DNA of 35,295 bases from Oscillibacter valericigenes (GCF_021531435.1 NZ_JAFBIS010000022.1:1-35295), one strand, 5' to 3'; positions 8,774-16,929 are shown, numbered from the stretch's first letter. The notes: a model not told the origin generated them from the letters alone. Numbers and translations are program-made.

Positions 8774-9709
8774 ATGCCGTATTCTCTGACACGGCTGAAC
8801 GAAGCCGTCCGCAGCGACCCCGCGGCGTTTGCACGGGAATGTGACGCCGCTTTCGCGAAAAAAGTGGAAAACGCGGCCAAGAAGATCGCGGACCACCGCG
8901 GTGAGTCCCATGTCGTCCTGCTCTCCGGCCCCTCCGGTTCCGGCAAGACCACCACCGCTCTGAAAATTGAGGAGCAGCTGGACAAAATGGGCATCGAGAC
9001 CCACACGATCTCTATGGACAACTACTTCAAAACGCTGGACCCGGAGACGGCGCCCCGGAACCGGGACGGCGCCATCGACTTCGAGTCCCCCTTTTTCCTG
9101 GATGTGGACCTTCTGAACCGGCACTTCGCCATGCTGGACCGGGGCGAGACCATCCACGTGCCGAAATACGAGTTCGCCCGGCAGATGCGCTCCGACATCA
9201 TGTCCCAGCCCCTGCGGCTGGGGCCGGACGACTTGGCCATCTTCGAGGGCATCCACGCCCTGAACGACATCATCGTGGGGAAGAATCCCCACGCCTTCAA
9301 GCTGTATATCGCCGCCCGCAGCAATCTGGTGGACGACGACGGAAACATCGTGTTCCAGCACGCCTGGCTGCGGCTGTGCCGCCGCATCGTCCGGGACTAC
9401 CAGTTCCGGGGCAGCGACGCCAGCTTCACGCTGAAGCTGTGGGACAACGTCCGCCGGGGCGAAAAGCTGTACATCTCCCCCTATAAGGAAAACGCGCACA
9501 TCATGTTCGATTCCTCCCTGGCCTTTGAATTTGCCGTGCTGAAGCCCGTGGTAGTGCCCCTGCTGGAGGCCCTCCCCGCCGGAAAGTACGCGGTGGTGGA
9601 CGATATGCTGCGGGGCTTTGAGAAGATCGAGGCCATGGACGAAAAATATGTGGCGCCGGAGTCTCTGGCAAGAGAATTCCTCGGCGGTTCCACTTATGAT
9701 AATCATTGA
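8774..9709 (+). CDS. Uridine kinase-like nucleoside kinase
   Basis: A P-loop kinase of the phosphoribulokinase/uridine kinase family, 311 residues. The Walker A motif GPSGSGKTT is at 52-60, followed by the uridine-kinase-like ISMDNYFKTLDPE. EGIHALND is in the region of the second acidic motif. Many clostridial relatives carry an N-terminal threonyl-tRNA-synthetase-like extension; this one has only about 45 residues before the P-loop. It presumably phosphorylates uridine or cytidine, but the substrate is inferred. AAAGGAG precedes the start at good spacing. It lies with a purine phosphorylase, which fits nucleoside salvage. Confidence 0.82.
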   Translation: MPYSLTRLNEAVRSDPAAFARECDAAFAKKVENAAKKIADHRGESHVVLLSGPSGSGKTTTALKIEEQLDKMGIETHTISMDNYFKTLDPETAPRNRDGAIDFESPFFLDVDLLNRHFAMLDRGETIHVPKYEFARQMRSDIMSQPLRLGPDDLAIFEGIHALNDIIVGKNPHAFKLYIAARSNLVDDDGNIVFQHAWLRLCRRIVRDYQFRGSDASFTLKLWDNVRRGEKLYISPYKENAHIMFDSSLAFEFAVLKPVVVPLLEALPAGKYAVVDDMLRGFEKIEAMDEKYVAPESLAREFLGGSTYDNH

Positions 9710-9723
9710 TGGAGGGCTTCGCT

Positions 9724-10116
9724 ATGAACGAAAAGCTGATAGACATTCTGGAAATGGTCCAGCGGACCGCCGTGCAGGTGGGCGACACCGCCTCTGATGT
9801 GGCCTACGGCGTCGGGAAGAAAACGGAAGAGCTGCTGTCCGTCGCCAAGCTGAATATCCGCATCGTGGACCTGAAGGCCGAGGTCAATACCTCCATGCGG
9901 GAGGTGGGCGAGATGCTCTACGCCACCCATACCGGCACCCCCACGGATTCCGAAATTCTTCAGGCCAAGCTGGAGGAGATCGACGGGCTGAAAGCGGAGA
10001 TCGCCGCGCTGGAGGCCCAGATCGGCAAGGAACGGGCGGCCCACACCTGCGCCACCTGCGGCGCCGTCGTCCGTGACGGGGACGCCTTCTGCCGGGAGTG
10101 CGGAGGGAAGCTGTGA
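9724..10116 (+). CDS. Small coiled-coil/zinc-ribbon protein
   Basis: A 130-residue protein of unknown function. The first 100 residues look helical and coiled-coil prone (repeated Glu/Leu/Ala, for example EIDGLKAEIAALEAQI). The C-terminus is a zinc ribbon, CATCGAVVRDGDAFCREC, with two CxxC pairs. The start at 9724 is chosen from GGAGGG at 9711-9716; an in-frame TTG/ATG at 9706-9711 overlaps the stop of the kinase gene and lacks a site. The stop overlaps the ATG of the next gene by one base (TGATG). Confidence 0.75.
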   Translation: MNEKLIDILEMVQRTAVQVGDTASDVAYGVGKKTEELLSVAKLNIRIVDLKAEVNTSMREVGEMLYATHTGTPTDSEILQAKLEEIDGLKAEIAALEAQIGKERAAHTCATCGAVVRDGDAFCRECGGKL

Positions 10117-10943
10117 TGGAAACCTACACCTATGAGCAGTACCGGGAGAGCGCGGAGGCTCTGCGCGCCCGCCTGGGCGGTTTTACCCCCAAGGTGCTGC
10201 TGATCTTAGGCTCCGGCCTGGGCGCCCTGGGCGATGAGGTGGAGGACCCCGTCGTGGTGCCCTACGCGGAAGTACCCCACATGAAGCGCTCCACCGCCCC
10301 GGACCACAAGGGGCAGTTCGTGTTCGGCCGACTGTCCGGCAAGGACGTGGCGGTGATGCAGGGCCGGCTCCACACCTATGAGGGCTGGAGCTTTGCCGAC
10401 GTTAGCTATCCCGTCCGGGTGCTGCGGCTGCTGGGGGCGGAGACCCTCATCGTCACCAACGCCGCCGGCGCGGTGAACCGGGAGTTCGACGTGGGCGACA
10501 TCATGCTCATCACCGACCACATCAAGCTCTTCGGCGTCAGTCCCCTCTGCGGGCCCAACCTCGACGAGTTCGGCCCCCGGTTTCCGGACATGAGCCATGT
10601 CTACACCCCCGCTCTGCGGGAAGCGGCCCGGAAAGCCGCGGAAAATCTTGACATCCGGCTGCGGGAAGGTGTATATATGTACTTCCCCGGCCCCCAGTAC
10701 GAGACCCCGGCGGAAGTGCGGGCAGCCCGTATCCTGGGCGCCGACGCGGTGGGCATGTCCACCGTCCCGGAGGCCATCACCGCCGCCCACTGCGGCATGC
10801 GGGTGCTGGGCTTCACCCTCTGCACCAACATGGCGGCGGGCGTGCTGGACCAGCCCCTCTCCGGCGAGGAGGTCATCGCCGCGGGACAGGCCGCGGGGCC
10901 GAAATTCACCGCCCTGGTGAAAGCCTGCCTGGAGCAGGTATGA
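10116..10943 (+). CDS. punA: Purine-nucleoside phosphorylase (trimeric type)
   Basis: Cleaves purine (deoxy)ribonucleosides with phosphate to free base and ribose-1-phosphate, part of purine salvage. The 275-residue protein has the hallmarks of the trimeric PNP family: ILGSGLGALGDEV near the N-terminus (phosphate site), MQGRLHTYEG, TNAAGAVN, GPQYETPAEVRA (base and ribose pocket) and VGMSTVPEAI. The start at 10116 overlaps the previous stop; a longer start at 10098 has no better support and would overlap the zinc-ribbon codons. No clear terminator follows; the 73-base gap to the flippase gene includes a small AGGAGAAGC/CTTCTCC hairpin. Confidence 0.93.
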   Translation: METYTYEQYRESAEALRARLGGFTPKVLLILGSGLGALGDEVEDPVVVPYAEVPHMKRSTAPDHKGQFVFGRLSGKDVAVMQGRLHTYEGWSFADVSYPVRVLRLLGAETLIVTNAAGAVNREFDVGDIMLITDHIKLFGVSPLCGPNLDEFGPRFPDMSHVYTPALREAARKAAENLDIRLREGVYMYFPGPQYETPAEVRAARILGADAVGMSTVPEAITAAHCGMRVLGFTLCTNMAAGVLDQPLSGEEVIAAGQAAGPKFTALVKACLEQV

Positions 10944-11016
10944 TTTCCCGGGGAACGCATAGGCTCCTTTCAGGAGAAGCTTCTCCGTATATTTTGTTTC
11001 ATTCGAGGTAAACCTC

Positions 11017-12630
11017 ATGTCGAATCAACCCAAAAAGCAATCTTTCCTGGGCGGCGCCGCGATTTTGGCCTCCGCCGTGGTCATCGTGAAGCTTATCGGC
11101 GCGGTGTATAAGATTCCCCTGGGCAACATCATCGGCGACGAGGGCAAGGCCCACTTCACGGTGGCGTACAACATCTATAACCTGCTGCTGACCGTCTCCA
11201 CCGCCGGCCTGCCCCTGGCCATCTCCAAGCTGACCAGCGAGGCCCACGCCCTGGGCCGGGAGAATGAGAAGCGGAAGCTGTTCCGCACCGCCATCTGGCT
11301 GTTCTTCGCCCTGGGCCTGGTGCTGTCGCTGTTCATGTTCTTCGGCGCGGCGCAGCTGGCAGGCTTTATGAACGACTCTCTGGCCTACTGGTCCATCAAG
11401 GCCCTGGCTCCCGCCGTATTCTGCGTGTGTTTGCTGGCCTGCATGCGGGGCTATACCCAGGGCCAGGGGAACATGAAGCCCACCGCCATCTCCCAGGTGC
11501 TGGAGGCCCTGTGCAAGCTGACCATCGGATTGTCCCTGGCCTGGTATTTCCTGCGGCTGGGCTACGGTGTGGAGATCAGCGCCGCCGGCGCCATTTTGGG
11601 CGTCACCGTGGGCACCGTGCTGTCCATGTTCTTCCTGATCTTCTACCTGCTCACCCACCGGGACCGCTCGGAATCCCTGGACGTGCCGGAGAGCTCCGGG
11701 ACGCTGATGAAAAAGGTGCTGACCATCGGCATCCCCATCACCCTCAGCAACTCTGCCATGAGCATCATCACCCTCATCGACAGCAAGATCGTCCTGGGTC
11801 GGCTGGGCTCCATCGCGGAGCTGCTGCCGGACACCCCTACCGCCCTGTACGGCCAGTACACCTTCGGCATGGACCTCATCAACCTGCCGCCGTCCTTCGT
11901 GTACCCCGTCACCATGAGCCTCATTCCCTTCGCGGCGGCGGCGGTGGCGAGAAAAGACCATGAGGGCGCCAACCGCATCATCTCCTCCGCTTTCCGGCTC
12001 ATCGCTATTCTGGCGATCCCGGCGGGTGTGGGCCTCAGCGTGCTGTCCGGGCCCATTCTGCTGACGCTGTACCCCGCACAGCAGGCTTCCGCCACCGCGG
12101 CGGGCCCCCATCTGCGGGTGCTGGGCATCGCCTGCATCTTCATCTGCATCATGACCCTGACCAACGCCATCCTGCAGTCCTACGGACATGAGCGCATCCC
12201 CATCTGCACCATGCTGGCCGGCGGACTGACGAAGATCGTGCTGAATTATATCCTGGTGGGAAACCCCAACATCAACATCCACGGTGCTCCCGTCTCCACC
12301 CTGTGCTGCTACATGGTCATCGTGGCGCTGAACCTGTTCTTTGTGTGGAAATACTCTCCGGAGAAGCCCCGCTACCTCCAGCTGTTCACGAAACCGGTCA
12401 TCGCCTCCGTCCTCATGGGCGGCGCGGCCTGGGCGGTGTACGGCTTTGCCAGCCGCCTTCTGGCGGGACACTCCGCCTACGGCGCCAACGCCCTGGCTAC
12501 CATGCTGGGCATCCTGGCGGGCGTGGCGGTGTATGCCGTGCTGGTCATCGCGATGCGTATCCTGCGGGCGGAAGATGTCAAATCTGTGCCCCACGGAGAG
12601 AAGCTTATTAAACTTCTGCACTTAAAATAA
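11017..12630 (+). CDS. Polysaccharide flippase, SpoVB/YabM type
   Basis: A 537-residue integral membrane protein of the MVF/MATE superfamily, with about 14 hydrophobic segments and no signal peptide. Features of the SpoVB/MurJ group include the N-terminal GGAAILASAVVIVKLIGAVYKIPLGNIIG and AGLPLAISKL. Members flip lipid-linked saccharides; SpoVB acts in spore cortex synthesis and MurJ flips lipid II. In Bacillus the gene in this position is yabM, a spoVB paralogue, followed by the MazG gene, exactly as here. Exact substrate unknown. Start ATG at 11017, with CGAGGTAAACCTC upstream, a modest ribosome binding site. Confidence 0.88.
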   Translation: MSNQPKKQSFLGGAAILASAVVIVKLIGAVYKIPLGNIIGDEGKAHFTVAYNIYNLLLTVSTAGLPLAISKLTSEAHALGRENEKRKLFRTAIWLFFALGLVLSLFMFFGAAQLAGFMNDSLAYWSIKALAPAVFCVCLLACMRGYTQGQGNMKPTAISQVLEALCKLTIGLSLAWYFLRLGYGVEISAAGAILGVTVGTVLSMFFLIFYLLTHRDRSESLDVPESSGTLMKKVLTIGIPITLSNSAMSIITLIDSKIVLGRLGSIAELLPDTPTALYGQYTFGMDLINLPPSFVYPVTMSLIPFAAAAVARKDHEGANRIISSAFRLIAILAIPAGVGLSVLSGPILLTLYPAQQASATAAGPHLRVLGIACIFICIMTLTNAILQSYGHERIPICTMLAGGLTKIVLNYILVGNPNINIHGAPVSTLCCYMVIVALNLFFVWKYSPEKPRYLQLFTKPVIASVLMGGAAWAVYGFASRLLAGHSAYGANALATMLGILAGVAVYAVLVIAMRILRAEDVKSVPHGEKLIKLLHLK

Positions 12631-12688
12631 AAAATTTGAGAATTTGCTGCGTGATGCAAGCAAATTTTCTTGCAAAGGCAGGCATTGT

Positions 12689-13495
12689 ATGGTAGATTTT
12701 CAATGTAAGCCCCGCTATGACTGGGCGGATTTTCTGGAGATCATGCGGCTCCTGCGGGGGCCGGGCGGCTGTCCCTGGGACGCCGAACAGACCCACCAGT
12801 CCATCCGCCGGAATTTCCTGGAGGAGACCTACGAGGTCCTGGACGCTTTGGACCGGGACGATGCGGAGGCCATGTGCGAGGAGCTGGGCGACGTTTTGAT
12901 GCAGGTGGTGTTCCACGCCACCATTGAGGCCGAGCGGGGCCGCTTCACCATGGCCGACGTGGTGGACGGCGTGGCCCAGAAGATGGTATACCGCCATCCC
13001 CATGTGTTCGGCGGCACCATGCAGGCGGACAACAGCGAGCAGGTGCTGGTGAACTGGGAGGTCCTGAAACGGCAGGAGAAGGGCCAGCGTTCCACGGCGG
13101 ACGCCATCGAGTCCGTGCCCCACACCCTGCCTGCCCTGTGGCGGGCGGAAAAGACCGCCTCCAAGACCGCCAAGGCGGGCTTTGACTGGGACGACGCCAT
13201 GAGCGCCCTTAACAAGCTGGAGGAAGAGGTCCGGGAGCTGCGGCAGGCCATGGAGTCCGGCAAAGCGCCGGACGCGCCTCACGGCGTCCGGGAGGAGTTG
13301 GGCGACGCCCTGTTCATGGCGGCTAAGCTGGCCCAGATGACCCATGTGGACCCGGAGGACGCCTTGCACCGTGCCTGCGATAAGTTCGACAGCCGGTTCC
13401 GCTTTGTGGAAAGCGGAGCGGACAAGCCCCTGGCGGACTGCACCAAGGAAGAGCTGCTGGCCCTGTGGCGGGCGGCGAAAGAACAAGAATCTTAA
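12689..13495 (+). CDS. mazG: MazG nucleoside triphosphate pyrophosphohydrolase
   Basis: Hydrolyses nucleoside triphosphates to monophosphate and pyrophosphate, cleaning aberrant NTPs. The 268-residue protein has two MazG domains. The first (about 10-115) contains LRGPGGCPWDAEQTH and EETYEVLDAL followed by EELGDVLMQ, supplying the ExxE and ExxD magnesium ligands. The second (about 150-255) contains KLEEEVRELRQAM and EELGDALFMAAKL. The start at 12689 gives the standard N-terminus; the open frame reaches back 15 codons across a hairpin (12641-12648 with 12659-12666). In Bacillus YabN a methylase-like domain precedes MazG; that part is missing here. Confidence 0.93.
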   Translation: MVDFQCKPRYDWADFLEIMRLLRGPGGCPWDAEQTHQSIRRNFLEETYEVLDALDRDDAEAMCEELGDVLMQVVFHATIEAERGRFTMADVVDGVAQKMVYRHPHVFGGTMQADNSEQVLVNWEVLKRQEKGQRSTADAIESVPHTLPALWRAEKTASKTAKAGFDWDDAMSALNKLEEEVRELRQAMESGKAPDAPHGVREELGDALFMAAKLAQMTHVDPEDALHRACDKFDSRFRFVESGADKPLADCTKEELLALWRAAKEQES

Positions 13496-13560
13496 TGTGC
13501 GCTAGCATTTAAGAGATAAAGCTGTGATCCCACAAATGATTTTATAGGAGGACTATCCAA

Positions 13561-13836
13561 ATGAACAAAGCTGAACTGATCAATGCCGTCGCCGCCTCTA
13601 CCGGCTGCTCCAAGAAGGACACTGAGGCTGCTGTTACCGCCGCTCTGGAGACCATCACCGCCGCCCTGAAGGAAGGCGAGAAGGTCCAGCTGGTGGGCTT
13701 TGGCTCTTTCGAGGTCAAGAAGCGCGCCGCCCGCATCGGCCGCAACCCCAAGACCAAGGAGTCCATCGAGATCCCCGCTTCCGTCGTGCCCGTGTTCAAG
13801 GCTGGCAAGGCGCTGAAGGACGCTGTGAGCAAGTAA
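13561..13836 (+). CDS. hup: HU-type DNA-binding protein
   Basis: A 91-residue histone-like protein that bends and compacts DNA. The sequence is a canonical [13 protein letters not shown] start, [20 protein letters not shown] beta-arm region (residues about 46-65) and [20 protein letters not shown]-terminus. AGGAGG at 13546-13551 gives strong translation, and codon use is strongly biased (GCC, AAG, GAG), as expected for an abundant protein. It stands between mazG and rqcP, a position seen in other Firmicutes. A long palindrome begins five bases after its stop. Confidence 0.96.
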   Translation: MNKAELINAVAASTGCSKKDTEAAVTAALETITAALKEGEKVQLVGFGSFEVKKRAARIGRNPKTKESIEIPASVVPVFKAGKALKDAVSK

Positions 13837-13840
13837 GTTT

Positions 13841-14050
13841 TCGAGGGGGAGCATGCTCCCCCTCGACCTCCCCCAGCACCAGTGACGTCGGTCACTGGTG
13901 AACGCCGCCCCCGGCGGCTGGGTCGAGGTATTTTCGCCACGTACACGCCGCGGCGAAAATGATTGAAAATTCTTCTTTTGCCTCCGGCAAAAGAACTGGG
14001 GGAACCGTGGGTTCCCCCTAGACCCCCCTCCCACTTTTGCGGGGAGGGGG
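13841..14050. repeat. Seven consecutive palindromes between hup and rqcP
   Basis: The 237-base gap holds no gene but seven hairpins in a row: a perfect 26-base palindrome (13841-13866); 13877-13886/13891-13900; 13904-13909/13913-13918; 13930-13938/13952-13960; 13973-13982/13986-13995; 13998-14005/14011-14018; and 14024-14032/14042-14050. The last is followed by CGTTTCGTTTT and may terminate hup transcripts. Such dense, perfect dyads suggest a mosaic of mobile palindromic (REP-like) units inserted inside an operon. That origin is an inference. Confidence 0.7.
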
Positions 14051-14073
14051 CGTTTCGTTTTGGAGGGACCTTT

Positions 14074-14322
14074 ATGAGACTGGACAAATATCTGAAAGTG
14101 GCGCGGCTCATCAAGCGGCGGACTGTGGCAAATGAGGCCTGCGACAACGGGCTGGTGACTGTGAACGGCAAGCCTGCCCGGGCGTCCTATGACGTGAAGG
14201 TGGGCGACCGCATCTCCATGCGCTTCGGCGCCCGCACGGTGACGGTGGAGGTGCTGTCCGTCCAGGAGACGGTGAAGCAGGCGGACGCCGCGGCGCTGTA
14301 CCGGGAGGTCCGGGAGGAATAA
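14074..14322 (+). CDS. rqcP: S4-domain ribosome quality control protein RqcP
   Basis: An 82-residue S4 RNA-binding protein. RqcP (YabO in Bacillus) works with RqcH on stalled 50S subunits to add alanine tails to arrested nascent chains. The S4 fold is evident: MRLDKYLKVARLIKRRTVAN, GLVTVNGKPARASYDVKVGD. The start at 14074 is fixed by TGGAGGGACC upstream and by the canonical S4 beginning; the open frame extends upstream only through the palindromic region. Position between hup/mazG and yabP matches the conserved gene order and strengthens the assignment over other Hsp15-like S4 proteins. Confidence 0.9.
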   Translation: MRLDKYLKVARLIKRRTVANEACDNGLVTVNGKPARASYDVKVGDRISMRFGARTVTVEVLSVQETVKQADAAALYREVREE

Positions 14323-14365
14323 CTTCCCACCCCCTGCCATATAGTGTGGACAGGGGGGCGAAGCT

Positions 14366-14647
14366 ATGAGCGATTTCAATACCGTGCCGGCCGCCGCGCA
14401 CCGCCTGGAGCTGGTGGGACGGGAGCGGCTGGTGGTCTCCGGTGTGGAGGATGTGGACCGGTTCGATGAGAGCGGCATCGTCATGTCCACCACCGCCGGG
14501 ACGTTGGTGGTCACCGGAGAGGACCTGCATATCGGCAAGCTGTCTCTGGACGGCGGAGAGCTCCATGTGGACGGCCGCATCGACTCCGTGACCTATGAGG
14601 ACGAGGGCCAGGGCCGGGGCGGTTTTTTCAGCCGCCTGTTCGGATGA
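14366..14647 (+). CDS. yabP: Sporulation protein YabP
   Basis: A 93-residue member of the YabP/YqfC family. In Bacillus YabP is made in the mother cell and is needed for sporulation; its biochemical role is not settled. The family pattern LELVGRERLVVSGVEDVDRF, then TLVVTGEDLHIGKLSLDGGELHVDGRIDSVTY is clear, and the protein ends in the usual SRLFG. GGGGGGCGAAGCT precedes the start. Only three bases separate it from yabQ, so the two are co-translated. Confidence 0.92.
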   Translation: MSDFNTVPAAAHRLELVGRERLVVSGVEDVDRFDESGIVMSTTAGTLVVTGEDLHIGKLSLDGGELHVDGRIDSVTYEDEGQGRGGFFSRLFG

Positions 14648-14650
14648 GCC

Positions 14651-15358
14651 ATGGGGAGCCCGGTCTCGGCCCAGCTGCTGGCCTTCGGCCAGTCGATCCT
14701 GCTGGGCCTGTCCGCTGGGGTGCTGTACGACCTGCTGCGGCCCTTCCGACTCCGCTGGCCCCGGCTCACCGGCCTTCTGGATGGCATCTACTGCCTCACC
14801 GTGGGGACGGTGTCCTTCCTGTTCCTGCTGCGCCGGGCCGACGGCGAGCTGCGGGGTTTCCTGGTGCTGGGCGCCTTGGGAGGAGCGGTCCTGTTTTTCT
14901 GCGTTTTTTCTCAGCTTCTCCGCCCGGTATGGGCTTTTTGGGCCGATACTCTGGTCTGCTTGGCGCATTTGTTATCTTTTCCCATATTATGGGTCAAAAA
15001 TTTTGGTAAAAAAACGGCCCGGTACGGAAAAAATCTCTTTTATTTTGCAGGGAAATGCTATACAATAAGAAAAACTGGGTGGGTTTCCCACAAAGGAGGC
15101 GGCAGGCATGGCGAAAAAAACCGAGCAGCAAAAAAAGCGTCCCCGGGCCAGTCTGCTGACCAAGATCGTGCTTCTGGTGCTGCTGATAGCGGTGGGCTGG
15201 CAGCTGTACGGTCTGCAGGGCAAAGTGGCCGCCGCCCAGGAGGAAAAGGAGCGCTACGCCGCCCAGGTGGAGCAGACGAAGCGGGAAAACGACGCTCTGT
15301 CAGCGGACATCGCCGAGGGCCCCACCCGGGAAAAGATCGAGGAGATCGCCCGGGATGA
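14651..15358 (+). CDS. yabQ: Sporulation membrane protein YabQ with long C-terminal overrun
   Basis: YabQ is a mother-cell membrane protein required for spore cortex formation in Bacillus. The first 135 or so residues fit the family: an N-terminal membrane helix with LLGLSAGVLYDLLRPFR, further hydrophobic segments (YCLTVGTVSFLFLLR, FLVLGALGGAVLFFCVFSQ, LVCLAHLLSFPILW) and a basic end (KKTARYGKNLFYF). The frame does not stop there. It reads on to 15358 as an Arg/Gly/Ala-rich tail that overlaps divIC by 251 bases in another phase. The tail looks like an out-of-frame reading of divIC, so either the native stop was lost or a frameshift occurred. YabQ proteins are usually shorter. Confidence 0.8.
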   Translation: MGSPVSAQLLAFGQSILLGLSAGVLYDLLRPFRLRWPRLTGLLDGIYCLTVGTVSFLFLLRRADGELRGFLVLGALGGAVLFFCVFSQLLRPVWAFWADTLVCLAHLLSFPILWVKNFGKKTARYGKNLFYFAGKCYTIRKTGWVSHKGGGRHGEKNRAAKKASPGQSADQDRASGAADSGGLAAVRSAGQSGRRPGGKGALRRPGGADEAGKRRSVSGHRRGPHPGKDRGDRPG

Positions 15359-15410
15359 GCTGGGCCTGGTGACGTCCAACGAGTACGTGTTTGACGATAT
15401 CAGTAATTGA
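15108..15410 (+). CDS. divIC: Septum formation initiator DivIC/FtsB
   Basis: A 100-residue bitopic membrane protein of the divisome, partnering FtsL and DivIB/FtsQ. Order: a basic cytoplasmic start (KKTEQQKKRPRA), one transmembrane helix (about 16-33, LLTKIVLLVLLIAVGWQL), then an extracytoplasmic coiled coil (VAAAQEEKERYAAQVEQTKREN). The end carries the family motif REKIEEIARDELGLV. AAAGGAGG stands ahead of the ATG. It begins inside the long reading frame of yabQ, and its own codon pattern shows this to be the real frame. Confidence 0.92.
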   Translation: MAKKTEQQKKRPRASLLTKIVLLVLLIAVGWQLYGLQGKVAAAQEEKERYAAQVEQTKRENDALSADIAEGPTREKIEEIARDELGLVTSNEYVFDDISN

Positions 15411-15517
15411 GATCGGTGCCGGACGACGAGGGGGTCTCCGCTTCCTCGGTCTTGGTGCCGTTCTTTTTTGCCGGGGGTGCCCGGCGCAAATTAGTGGAAG
15501 GAGAAACAAAGGACTGT

Positions 15518-16000
15518 ATGGAGCCTCAGGTTGGGAGCATTTTGGAGGGTAAGGTGACCACCATCACCAAATTCGGCGCGTTTGTGGCATTGGAGGGCGG
15601 CAGGAGCGGCCTGGTACATATCTCGGAGATCGCCAATACCTTTGTCAACGACGTGCATGACTTTTTGCAGGAGGGGCAGACCGTCAAGGTGCTGGTCTTG
15701 TCCACGGAGAACGGGAAGATCAACCTTTCCATCAAGAAGACCCAGCCTCAGGAGCGGCCCGCGCCCCGGACCCAGCGGCCCGGCGGCGGTTCTTCCGCCC
15801 CGCATCCCGCGACGCAGCAGCGCACCGGCAGCGCACAGCCCCGGACCTTTTCCCGGGCGCCGCAGCAGCCGCTGCCGCCTTCCGGGGACCAGTCCTTTGA
15901 GGACAAGCTCAAGCAGTTCCTCTCCTCCTCCGAGGGGAAGATGGCCGACCTGAACCGCAGCATCGACGGCAAGCGGGGCGGCGGCCGCAGAAGAAGATAA
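15518..16000 (+). CDS. S1 RNA-binding domain protein (YabR type)
   Basis: A 160-residue protein with one S1 domain at the N-terminus (about 1-72: GSILEGKVTTITKFGAFVAL, GLVHISEIA, VKVLVLSTENGKINLSIK) and a low-complexity Pro/Gln/Arg-rich tail that ends in GGGRRRR. In Bacillus yabR follows divIC, as here. The S1 fold suggests binding to RNA or ribosomes; the exact role is unknown. The start at 15518 is chosen because the S1 domain begins there and AAAGGA lies just upstream; the frame opens 37 codons earlier. A strong terminator follows. Confidence 0.9.
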   Translation: MEPQVGSILEGKVTTITKFGAFVALEGGRSGLVHISEIANTFVNDVHDFLQEGQTVKVLVLSTENGKINLSIKKTQPQERPAPRTQRPGGGSSAPHPATQQRTGSAQPRTFSRAPQQPLPPSGDQSFEDKLKQFLSSSEGKMADLNRSIDGKRGGGRRRR

Positions 16001-16009
16001 CAGCCACAG

Positions 16010-16036
16010 GCGGCAGGGTGTTCCCTGCCGCTTTTT
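16010..16036 (+). terminator. Intrinsic terminator of the yabM-yabR cluster
   Basis: GCGGCAGGG (16010-16018) pairs perfectly with CCCTGCCGC (16023-16031) around TGTT and is followed by TTTTTGTTT. This is a textbook Rho-independent terminator ten bases after the S1-domain gene. The 240 bases from here to hpf hold no gene I can support. Confidence 0.9.
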
Positions 16037-16277
16037 GTTTCCGGACGCATAAAAAAGGGCCGCCCGGCGTTATGCGCCGTGCGGCTCAAGCGGGTGGGAT
16101 ATTGGAAAGCTTCCTGGATCATCATAGCACCTCCGGCGTTCGAAACTTGTCGGAAAGAGGCGGCGATGAAGTTTTTGTAAAAACTGCACGGCTCCATCTA
16201 TACAAAACCGCAGATATGTGTTATATTATACAAAAGAGAGGAACCCGCCTCTCTTCCACACGAAAGGAGCGATCTCG

Positions 16278-16823
16278 ATGAAGTATACCTACACCTGCAA
16301 AAAAGTCTCTCTGAATGATTCCATCAAGGAGTACGCCGAAAAGAAGATCTCCAAGCTGGAACGGTATTTCCGGGAGGACACCGCCGCATTTGTGACCTTC
16401 TCTGTGGAAAAAGATCACTTGTGCACGGTAGAGGTCACCATCCGGGGCGGCGGCACCCTGCTCCGCGCCCAGACCGAGGCGCCGGATGGGGATATGCGCG
16501 GCGCCATCGACGCCGCTGTGGGCTATATCGAGCGCCAGATCCTGAAGAACAAGACCCGCCTGGCCAAGCGCCTGCGCAGCGAGGGCTTCCCCCCTGCCGC
16601 GCCTGCCGACGATTTTGAAGTCGCGGAGGAAAAGGAGTTCAACATCGTCCGCACCAAGCGCTTCTCTGTCAAGCCCATGAGCACCGAGGAGGCCATCCTG
16701 CAGATGAACCTGCTGGATCACGATTTCTTCGTTTTCCGCAGCAGTGAGGACGACAGCCTGTGTATCGTCTATCACCGGAAGAACGGCGGCTACGGCCTGA
16801 TCGTCACGGACGAAGAAGAATAA
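16278..16823 (+). CDS. hpf: Ribosome hibernation promoting factor, long form
   Basis: Long HPF dimerises 70S ribosomes into inactive 100S particles in stationary phase. The 181-residue length and two-domain form match: an N-terminal S30AE domain (about 1-100, YTCKKVSLNDSIKEYAEKKI and the basic NKTRLAKRLR helix) and a C-terminal dimerisation domain (about 122-181, IVRTKRFSVKPMSTEEAILQ, DHDFFVFR, YGLIV). CGAAAGGAGCGATCTCG precedes the ATG. Upstream, TTATATTATAC around 16220-16230 may hold its -10, without a clear -35. Single-gene unit closed by a strong terminator. Confidence 0.94.
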   Translation: MKYTYTCKKVSLNDSIKEYAEKKISKLERYFREDTAAFVTFSVEKDHLCTVEVTIRGGGTLLRAQTEAPDGDMRGAIDAAVGYIERQILKNKTRLAKRLRSEGFPPAAPADDFEVAEEKEFNIVRTKRFSVKPMSTEEAILQMNLLDHDFFVFRSSEDDSLCIVYHRKNGGYGLIVTDEEE

Positions 16824-16836
16824 AGGAAATCACTCC

Positions 16837-16868
16837 ACCGGGGGCCGCGTCAGCGGCCCCCGGTTTTT
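16837..16868 (+). terminator. Intrinsic terminator of hpf
   Basis: ACCGGGGGCCGC (16837-16848) pairs perfectly with GCGGCCCCCGGT (16853-16864) around GTCA and runs into TTTTG. A 12-pair GC-rich stem with U tail just after hpf. Confidence 0.92.
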
Positions 16869-16929
16869 GCGCGGAAGAGGGTGGAAATGTTTTGAAAAAA
16901 CCGCCCGGTTGGGGCCTGTCGGAAAAGGA

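Noticed and set aside
10999..12621. Minus-strand frame of 540 codons opposite the flippase gene
   Set aside because: His/Gly/Gln-rich antisense of a membrane protein gene; no ribosome binding site or recognisable fold.
13841..14050. CRISPR array between hup and rqcP
   Set aside because: The hairpins differ from each other in sequence and spacing; there is no repeated unit, spacer pattern or cas gene.
15748..16125. Minus-strand frame starting MMIQEAFQYP with GGAGGT upstream
   Set aside because: It runs through the intrinsic terminator and antisense to the S1-domain gene; the apparent ribosome binding site is probably chance.
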